NCBI RefSeq assembly: GCF_047511655.1
Contig: NC_133389.1
Coordinates: 151,729,973 to 151,793,972 of the forward strand
Origin: Castor canadensis
Taxonomy: Eukaryota; Chordata; Mammalia; Rodentia; Castoridae
Direction: 5' to 3'
Length of the DNA: 64,000 nucleotides
Shown: positions 44,067-64,000 of the stretch, one piece after another
Layout: the number at the start of each line of letters is the position of its first letter
How positions within the stretch are numbered: the stretch's first letter is position 1
Made by a program: the position numbers and the translations under genes
The notes under the pieces: generated by a model
What the model was told of the DNA's origin: nothing
Seen by the model: the letters and a program-made list of their open reading frames with translations, nothing else
Databases searched by the model: none

Positions 44067-44566
44067 ATCAAGGGCAAACACAACAAGGGGTTGGACTTTG
44101 ATACATGATAAAGTGAGAGCACACAAGGGAGGGATGAGAATAGGTAAGACACCTAAAAAACTAGATAGCATTTGTTGTCCTCAACATAGAGAGACTAAAG
44201 CAGATACTTTAAAGCACCTGAGGCCAATAGGAGAAGTGGACCAGTAACTAGAGAAAAGGTTAGATCAAGATGAGTTAACTTAGAAGGTAACACACATGTA
44301 CAGGAAATCAATGCATGTCAACTCCCTGAATAGCTACCCTTATCTCAACCAGCAAAAACCCTTGGTCCTTCCTATTATTGCTTATACTCTCTCTTCAACA
44401 AAATTAGAGATAAGGGCAATATAGTTTGCTGGGTAGCAAGGGGATGGGGAGGAGAGGATGGGGTCGGGGCAGGGGGATGGGTTTAGGGAGGGGGTGTGGG
44501 AAGGGGGGAGAAATGACCCAAACATTGTATACACATATAAATAAAAAAAACTAAAACTTAAAAAAA

Positions 44567-44580
44567 AAGAGAAAAAACTA
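44567..44580. repeat. L1-B target-site duplication, right copy
   Basis: aagagaaaaaacta following the A-rich L1 end; matches 37556-37569. Confidence 0.88.
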
Positions 44581-45841
44581 TTTCATAAAACACTTCCCCA
44601 TCCCCCTTTTTTCTTTTGAACAAGTGACAGATAATTTTATATTTATCTACCTTCCACTTATTGTCTGTTTGATTTTGCCTACCTTCCACAGCTCAGATGA
44701 GCTTTCTCTAGCCTGACTGCACCCAGGTGCCAGGTTCCCTACACTGTACCTAGTATTTCTTCACAGAAAACTGAACTGATCACAATCGGCACATTCACCA
44801 TTAGATCTAACTGAACGCATGTGCTATGGATTACTGCTGAGACATAGTTTCAGAACTTAAGAGACAACACAATAATAATAATGTTTTTATTCTACATAGC
44901 CTTCTTGGCTCAACCCCACAACCTGTCTATAAAACAGACAGTGGTTCTTAGCTCTATCAGATTCACTATTTAATATCTGATTTGAAAGGCTTATTTTTAG
45001 TGTTTATTTTCTATATAACTTTATGTAGGCTTCGTTTCAAGAAATAGAAACCCAAAACAATAATGGCTTAACAAAGTTTATATCTTCTTCTTGTGAAAGC
45101 TCAGAGGTAGAGACAGGATTGGTAGAGCATCCTAGCTCCATGAAGGAAGTAGTCTCCTTCCAGCTCACTGCTCTACCACCCTGTGGTACAGTTATTATCT
45201 CCCTGCTCCAAGATGGTGACTGGAGTTCCAGCTATCACTATCACTTCTGCCTTTCAGTCATCAAGATAGGGGAAGGGATTAATTCAAAACCAAGGGAAAA
45301 GGGAACATGTCCACTGCTCTTCAAGAATGTTTCCCAGAAGTTACTCTAAGCAATTAAGAATCACCTCATGCCCTATAAACCTTTCAAAAGTCTAACTGAA
45401 CTTTCACATCCATAAATATCTGAACCTAGGACTCAACTTTTCTTTATAAAAGTGAAGTATTTTTGCATCACTTTAATACACGTTTGATTAAATGCTACCA
45501 TCATAACTGAGGAATGCATTTACTTTGTTTTACAAGAAACTTTACCAAGTTGCCCACCAATTCAGAAAATCATGTCATTAATGGTAACACTGCTTATGTG
45601 GTATTGAGGAAATCACTATAACACACACTGTCAAACTGTTTCTGTGCCTGCATTCAAAGATGCTACATACCTTTTGGGTTTTTATATGTTCAAACATGTG
45701 TTAGTTCATTATATCTTTTAGTGTAGTGATATCCTATCTTTACATATTGAAACATACAATGTCTTATGGTCAACCATGTTTAACTTGTCTTTATTATTAT
45801 TGCAAGGGCATTATATGGATTTTGTTTAAAGTGAGTAGGTG
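44581..45841. other. MPP4-ALS2 intergenic sequence
   Basis: AT-rich, no exon or repeat named. Confidence 0.45.
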
Positions 45842-46140
45842 TCTTAGTTTGAGTTCCCCCAGAATCAGACACAGACCAAGGATCTCGGCAGGTAACTTAT
45901 TTGGAAAGTGACCCCAGGAAATACCAGTAGGGGAATAGGGGAGTGAGGTGGGAAAGAGGAATGAGCCATTAAAAGGTGTATTATCAAACAACTAAGCACT
46001 ATGGGCAGCTGGAGCTTAATCCCACAGGGAGATGACAGACAAGGGAGTGGAGGTATTTAGACACCCTTGTTGCCAGCCACTGGTTGAGGGCTGTTCCCAA
46101 ACAGCATTACCTCTGGCCTGTCCAGCCTGCTCCATACATA
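45842..46140 (+). mobile_element. Old LTR-like interspersed repeat, family uncertain
   Basis: The text 'gagttcccccagaatcagac', 'ggtaacttatttggaaagtg' and 'ggagcttaatcccacaggga' resembles a dispersed LTR I have seen but cannot name. Confidence 0.35.
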
Positions 46141-47149
46141 TTTTCAGAGAGCAAGTGCAGGTACTGGCAGTTAGCAATTGATGCAGAGTGCACCAAAATG
46201 AAAAGGATCAATGACAACATTTGTTATAGGATAAAAAAGAATCAATTAGGATTTTTCTTTAAAATTGGTAAAGACTGGAGTATTGAATCTGATTGGGTTG
46301 AGAACCAGAATCTGGAATCTAGACGGATTGTGTCATAAAGGAGATTGAGCAGAAAAAAGATTATTATGTTGTCTATAAACTCTAAGGCAGGGTGAAGAGC
46401 AACACAGAAAGCTGTTGTGGAATATTAGACAACTTTCCCATACATGTTCTTTTCCAGTCATACTGAAGAACCCATTGAGCTTCAGCCCCATTGAGACAGG
46501 TTAAACCAGGCCCTTTCCTGTTCTGCTTTTTTAGCTTTATTGAGTCATTTAGCCCAACAGTTGTGTATATGACTTTGCTTCTCCCTGGAGGGGAGCACTT
46601 CCAGGGTAGAAAAGTGAACAGGAAAATGGAGTAAGTGCCAGATACAGAAGTCAGAGCAGACAGATGGGGTGACACCAGACAACCTCTTAATCTGACACAC
46701 TAGTGCATCTTCCAAGTCACATGTCCTTGGTGAGGCAGTGCAGATTAAACTATTGTTTGCACATGGTAAGGTGGACCATAGTTCTTCTATACTCAATGCC
46801 CAAATGATAATGAGCTGCATGAGTCCTACCCACCCTGCTGGCAGGGCCACTAGAGACTGCAGATTCCTGAGATGAAGTTATGGTGAGGAAGCTTCACAGA
46901 TAAATTGTATTTTGTAACTAAGTAGTGGTTTCTCTATGTGAATTTTGGTTATTAAAATAGTGTCTAGTAAGGCTACAGCCAACTTCCCAATACCTGAATA
47001 ACGAATTCATATATTCTAAAAGGCTCATTTTGACTAAAGGTATTTTACCCATACAAGAGTAAATGGCAATTTTCTTCTCTGTAACTGGAATGAATTCTTA
47101 AAAAACTGTTCTTGTGTAGTCATCTTCAGATTTCTGTGACAAATTTAGT

Positions 47150-47482
47150 GTACACTGAATTTTGTCATCCCCACTCCCCCATTCATCAAGTGAAGCCCTA
47201 CTCAATGTGATTTGGAGACAGGGCCTTTGGGAGATAATTAGGTTCTGATAGCAGACTTTTTAATGACGGTAGAAACGCTCTTACAAGAGAGCTTGTTCTT
47301 TCTTCCTTCTATATGAGTTCACAGTGGCAGCCATCTACAAGCAAGGAAGTGAGCCCTCACTGGAACCTGACCATGCTGGCATTCTGATCTTAAAACAAAC
47401 CTCCAGACTGTGAAAGATATTTCTGCTGTTTAAGCCACCCAGTCTATGGTATTTTGTTATAGCAACCCAAGCTTAAGAAAAA
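47150..47482 (+). mobile_element. MLT1-type LTR (ERVL-MaLR)
   Basis: 'gatttggagacagggccttt', 'gtggcagccatctacaagca', 'ccagactgtgaaagatattt' and 'cccagtctatggtattttgt', the classic MLT1 order. Confidence 0.75.
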
Positions 47483-48279
47483 TTCATGTAAATTCTAGAA
47501 ATGGCCTTCTCTCATCTCAATTCTCCTATCCATTAACTTGCTGGTTGTCCATCTCCCATGTGTGTAAGGTCTGTAGAGGGGTTGGGGAGCATTGTCCATG
47601 CTGTAGCCTCATCTCCAGCAGTGCTTGGGCCACAGCAAGCACTTGGTATTTTCAGTTGTTGTTGGGAAATGATTAGAAAAATGAGGAAGACAAGATATAG
47701 AGGTGGAAGGCTGATCCTTTCCCCTGAAGAGCTAGAGAGCAACTGGGACCTCAATCTGAAGTGGGAGGCAGCCGAATTCCACAGGCCTGCGTCCTCCCTC
47801 TTCTCCCTGGTCTGGATATACTGACCTTAACCTCTTTCCCTGCCAGACTTTAAAATCAGGAGCTGATGGGGATCTTAGAGATAATTAAACACAGCACTTA
47901 CATTTTCCAGATAAGAAATCCCACATTCAGAGGCACTCAGTAGTGTTAATGAGAAGGAAAATCACAAGTTTGCTCGTTTATCCCAAAAGGTACCAGTACC
48001 TGACCAAAAAAACCCATGATGTCTCTTTACCTTTTGTCTCATGACTTCTTCACCAACATTGCCAGCTAAGACTTGTTTCTGCTGTCTTGAGGATGTATAT
48101 TTGTGTTTGAGACTGCAAGTAAGTAAATATCCACCCATATGCAGTTTGGGGCTGATTAAGTAATGCAGGAAGGATGGCCAGTTCTTGTCAATGACTTAGA
48201 AGCTGATTAGTATTACTGACTCCTAAGGCATTGGTCCTAAACGTTACTTTAATGTTAGTCACTATTTCCACTAGCTTTT

Positions 48280-48680
48280 AAAAATGTACTGCTTCAAGAA
48301 ACTAAAGCAGATACCTTAAAGCAACTGAGGCCAACAGAAGAAGGGAACCAGGAACTAGAGAAAAGTTTAGATCAAGAAGAATTAACCTAGAAGGTAACAC
48401 ATATGCACAGGAAATCAATGTGTGTCAACTCCCTGTATAGCTATCCTTATCTCAACTATCAAAAACTCTTGGTCCTTCCTATTATTGCTTATACTCTCTC
48501 TTCAACAAAATTTAGAGATAAGGGCAAAATAGTTTCTGCTTGGTATCGAGGGGGTGGGGGGGGAGAGGAAGGGGGTGGGGGGTAAGAGAGGGGGTGTAGG
48601 AAGGAGGGAGAAATGATCCAAACATTGTATGCACATATGAATAAAAAATAAATAAATAAAATAAAAATGTACTGCTTCAA
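48280..48680 (+). mobile_element. L1-D: 5'-truncated LINE-1 tail with 18-bp duplication
   Basis: The duplication aaaaatgtactgcttcaa at 48280-48297 recurs at 48663-48680. Between them lies 365 bp of the same 3' UTR as L1-A and L1-B, including the G-rich block (48550-48615) and the A-rich end. Confidence 0.93.
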
Positions 48681-50339
48681 TCTCCTACTCTTATGATGCT
48701 TGTTTTTCAATGCTTTTAAATAGAAAAACCCTTGAAACAGCACTTGAAAACTTAATGAGAAATGGTCTGTACAAAAATGGCTGCTTTCCTCTGAATTAAA
48801 CGCTGGTAATTAGGACTAAGATAGTTTTACTCAAACTACTCCATGACAACTCATTATTCTATACTTAAGAAATGTCTTCTCAAAGAGGAACTGCTTTCAA
48901 AATTAATACAATCCTCTATATAATTTGAGTTGCTAAGAAACTCAACCATTTTAATTAGTTACCTAGAATTCTATCGTTAGTTATTAAAAACAGAAGCTCT
49001 AGACAGTTTTAGGAGGTATCTTCTGGTAACTGAAAATTTTTTGGCAGTCTCTTACCTGTAAGACTGTAGACATGCAATGTTGCTCTTGTCCAGACAAACA
49101 CTTGAGTAGGAAATACTAACGGGCTATTAGCTGCCAAAGTCACCTTACTGCTCTAGATAAAATCTCTGCACATCCTCTTTGATTTAATCCATGATCTAAC
49201 CTAGCCCAACTACTAATTACTTATAAGCCTCCTCTGTCACAAATCTTAAGTATTCCTTTGCACTAAAACATCTAGTTTAAATCATTTTCAACCTTCATCT
49301 TACATTGTATTCTCTCACACAGTGCCAGCACACTTAGCACTAAAAAACATCAATGATTTTGTTATTTCAGGATAACAGACCTCTTCACGACAGAAGATAG
49401 CATTTTTACTTTATTGAAAAGGAAAGCTTACCTGGAGTTCACCAACCTCTGAGCCTTTATTTTTCTCATGCTCTGATGAGAAAACAATGGGGCTCTTCTG
49501 CCAAGAATAATTAGGGCCATCCAAAACAACTCATTCTGGTCCATCCCATCAAGATTCTGTTCTGAACTTAATAACCCATTCTCAACCTCAGATTGGAGGT
49601 ACAGGAGAGAGACCATCAATATCTATGGGAGGATTGGCTCCAGATCTCACAGAAAGAACAGAGAAAGGGTACTACTGACGGCAAGGTAAAGAGATTGACA
49701 TCTGCCTCCCAGGGCTGCCATGAGCACTCACCTGTGTGTGAAAGATGTTCACAAACTGCTGTGTGAGTGCTAGGTGTTTCTCCTTACAGACAACAGCCTG
49801 AAGACTGAGGGTTTCCCCTCAAGAGAACTGAAAATTTAACATCTTAATATGCTATCTGATTAGTATAAATATATTATGAAGAAACTAAAGTTTAATTCAA
49901 GATTCCAACAAAAGGTTGAATTGTGACATATTTTTCTTAGGAATGAGATGGCCTTCCATCATTTGAGAATTTCTCTGTGGGTAGATGTGTCTCAAGAGGA
50001 CAAAGTTTGTCCATTTCCATATATTCTCTTTTTCTCTCTCTTGGGGAGCAAGATGTTCAATAAATTTGTCTTTACTAGTCAAATATGGTTTGTGTTTGTT
50101 CAGAAAGTCAAATGATCCCTAACAGAAATGTAGTGTTTAACATAGCTCTTTGAGTTGGTTCCTTTCCTACAAGGGGCAGCCATATTCCAGTTAGAAGGCA
50201 CCAGCAAGATGAGGCCTCCTTGACAAAACATTACAACTGGGAGATGATTAACTAATGCCTCGTGTTTCTAACCAGAATTTAAATACTCTTTCCTTCTCTG
50301 AACCTGTCTAAGAAAGAAAAGCAAAACTCAAAAAACTAG
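48681..50339. other. Sequence downstream of ALS2
   Basis: AT-rich intergenic DNA with no recognised feature. Confidence 0.45.
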
Positions 50340-61852
<11,513 letters not shown>

Positions 61853-61975
61853 TTTGTTTTGGTTTTTTTTGCTTTTTGATACAGGGTCTTGATACATAGC
61901 CCAGGCTGTCCTCAAACTCTCCATCCTTCTGACTCAGCATCTCAAGTGCTGAGATTGCCATGCCCAGCTAGTTTT
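61853..61975 (-). mobile_element. B1-type SINE
   Basis: Minus strand: 'tgatacagggtcttgataca', 'ctcaagtgctgagattgcc', 'atgcccagct'. Confidence 0.75.
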
Positions 61976-62929
61976 GGTCAATTCTAGGATTTTCCATTGG
62001 TAGCAACCAGGAACTTCATGAATGAAACACTTTTTGTTAGAGTTTAGTGTGAGACATTTAAACTTCCTGAAATACATTTTGGTCTCTGGAATCTAATTTT
62101 TATATAATTATACTGCACTTAGTAACAAAATTATTTAAAAACTGATAAATTAGCCAAAGAATTAGGTAACTTTTAGGAAACAAGAACATTTATATTCTGA
62201 AATAAATGGTAAATTTTAATTTTTGAGTACTAGAAAGCAACTAATACATGCAAATGAAAACTGGCATAAAACTAATTTTGTTTTGTTTTGTTTGTCACCC
62301 AGGGCCTTTGCCCATGTTTTATTTATTTTTTCTAGTTTATTTTATTATCATATTATTATATTATATAAAACTAATTTTTAAAATCAACTGTATGTAGTTG
62401 TACACATAGATCAAAATAAGCTCTTTCATATTTTAATAACAAAGGAGAAGGCTCAAATGACTGCCCAGAATTATACTCAGGATAGTTAATAAAGAAGTTT
62501 TGCTGTACAGATTAGTAAATGCTGGGCAATGCTTGTGGGACTTACTGGTCAAGTTAAAAAATCTGAAGAAAGGAAGAAAGGAAGATGGAGAAAAAAAAAC
62601 GGAGAAAAGGAGAAAAAGTAAGAAAATAAGAAAAAAAAGAGAAAGAAATCTGTAATTTTTCTTTAAGCATTTCAAAAACACTAAACAACTTCTTTCTGGT
62701 CTCTAAGGCTTCTAAGGAGACAATACAAGTATTTATTTAAATTGCTGTCTCTTCAGCTACTTTCAAGATCTTTTTCTTTGAATCTGAATATGATGCCTCT
62801 ACAGGAGCATCTGAGATTTTTCCAGCACAGGGTTTACTCAGCTTATTGAAGGTACAGGTTCATGTCTTTTACCAAACTTGAGAAGTTTCCAATAATTATT
62901 TCTTCAAAAAAATTGCCTACCCCCACATT

Positions 62930-63480
62930 CTTTCTCCTCTTCTAGAATTCTAAGGACACAAATTAAGAACCATAGATCCTCAAGAATCTGTTCACTTTCT
63001 TCCCCATGTTTTTACTCGGGTCTGACTGGATAATTCCTACTCATCTATTTTCAAGTTCACTGGCTCTTCCACTGCCATCTCTGCTTTACTACTGAGTCCA
63101 TCTGGTGAGTTAATTTATTTTGTATTTTTCAACTCTAAACCTTTGATTTGGTACTTTTTGATGTCGCTTTCTTTGTTGATAATTTCATTTTAATATTTGT
63201 TTCAAGGATGTCTGAGAATGCTCACTTGAGCATTTTTATAATAGCTGCTTTAAAGTTCTTGTCAGGTAATGCCAGCATCTATGCCAGCTAATCACTGATG
63301 CCTGTTGATTGTCTTTCCCCAAATGAGTTGATATTTTTTATGGTTGCTCTGGGTCTTGTTTATATCCTGTGGAGAATATTGACAGGCATAAAAGATAAAG
63401 ATAGCAGGCCTGAAATATTATCTTTAGAAGGACCTGCTTTTAAGGCTAGCTCTTGGTGGTAGCCTGGGAACTAAGCTTGC
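62930..63480. mobile_element. Old L1-type fragment (uncertain)
   Basis: The text 'gagcatttttataatagctg', 'gccagcatctatgccagcta' and 'cctgttgattgtctttcccc' resembles an old mammalian L1 sequence. Orientation and family were not settled. Confidence 0.4.
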
Positions 63481-64000
63481 TAAAAGTTCCCTACACTGTT
63501 ATGAAAACTTCCCTAACTGATAAGAGTTCATGCTACCCTCAGACTGTACTAACATTGTGTGATTTATGATAAATATCTTCTTTCCCTGTGGAATTGTGGA
63601 ATTCTGGAAGTTGCCAGGCAAATGGCACCCATGTTCCCAGACTCCAGTAAGAAGAGCTTTAGGCACTGAGTCTCCAATGTGCTGAGCCAAAATGCTGTGC
63701 ATAAGTAGCTGCATTTTACTGCTAGGAGGTTCAGGTACTCTCTGTGACCCTCATAGAAGGGAGAGAACATGGGAAGCTTACTTATGGTGTCTCTGGAGAG
63801 ACTTTTTTGTTTCCTTACAATCTGACTATGTATCATTAATATGTTGTTATAATCTTACTTGTGAGTAAAACTACATTTTGAGTCTTTGAGACCTTCTAGC
63901 AAATCATTGGATGTCTAGGTGATCTTGGGAATCCCTAAACAGCTGATCTTTTTGTTTCAGTCTTCTGTGGGCTTTGGTTCCTCCAACATCATTTCATTAC
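63481..64000. other. ALS2 intron, right edge
   Basis: No exon or repeat recognised. Confidence 0.4.

Larger units (their letters stand above)
37570..44566 (+). mobile_element. L1-B: near-full-length LINE-1, inactive
   Basis: A 7.0-kb LINE-1 of the same subfamily as L1-A, in the MPP4-ALS2 intergenic space and opposite in strand to both genes. The body shared with L1-A begins at 37637; the 67 bp before it (37570-37636) lie inside the target-site duplication but are absent from L1-A. ORF1 (39007-40198) and ORF2 (40249-44066) are both broken. The 3' UTR carries a strong G-rich block near 44435-44510 and an A-rich end. Confidence 0.93.

Overview
This is a stretch of mammalian nuclear DNA. The repeats point to a rodent. 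Many short elements fuse a B1-like (7SL-derived) left part to a tRNA-like ID part ending in the 'gccctgagttcaaac' motif, a B1-dID type that I associate with castorimorph rodents. My best guess is beaver (Castor); this is recognition from memory, not a search. No bacterial genes, CRISPR arrays, rRNA or tRNA genes were seen.

Two protein-coding genes are present, both on the minus strand and in tandem, which matches the known MPP4-ALS2 order on human chromosome 2q33. MPP4 (a retina-enriched MAGUK scaffold) occupies about 9525-37362. Seventeen exons can be placed with consistent splice phases, from the initiator ATG at 37329 through the L27 region, PDZ, SH3, HOOK and the first P-loop exon of the guanylate-kinase-like domain. 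The remaining GK exons lie off the left edge. ALS2 (alsin) supplies its last nine exons at 61025-51909, ending in the VPS9 Rab5-GEF domain, a stop codon and a 3' UTR reaching about 50.6-50.3 kb. The upstream ALS2 exons lie off the right edge.

The rest is intron, intergenic DNA and repeats. There are two near-full-length young LINE-1 copies with perfect target-site duplications: L1-A (1766-9041) in the last MPP4 intron visible here, antisense to the gene, and L1-B (37570-44566) between MPP4 and ALS2. A third copy, L1-C (1-1117, minus strand), is cut by the window edge and sits head-to-head with L1-A. Two small L1 tails (48298-48662 and 55585-55739) also have clear duplications. Older layers are B1-dID/ID/B1 SINEs, MIR, L2, MLT1-type LTRs and old L1 3' ends.

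The points most worth a second look are: (1) both L1-A and L1-B carry the same frame break between the endonuclease and reverse transcriptase parts of ORF2, with an ATG opening the RT frame inside a 25-nt overlap; (2) five consecutive very short exons (18, 36, 21, 15 and 42 nt) encode the MPP4 HOOK linker; (3) MPP4 and ALS2 each have a GC-AG intron, the ALS2 one with an overlapping GT site that would frameshift the protein; (4) a long antisense open frame runs through the L1 5' UTR in three copies.
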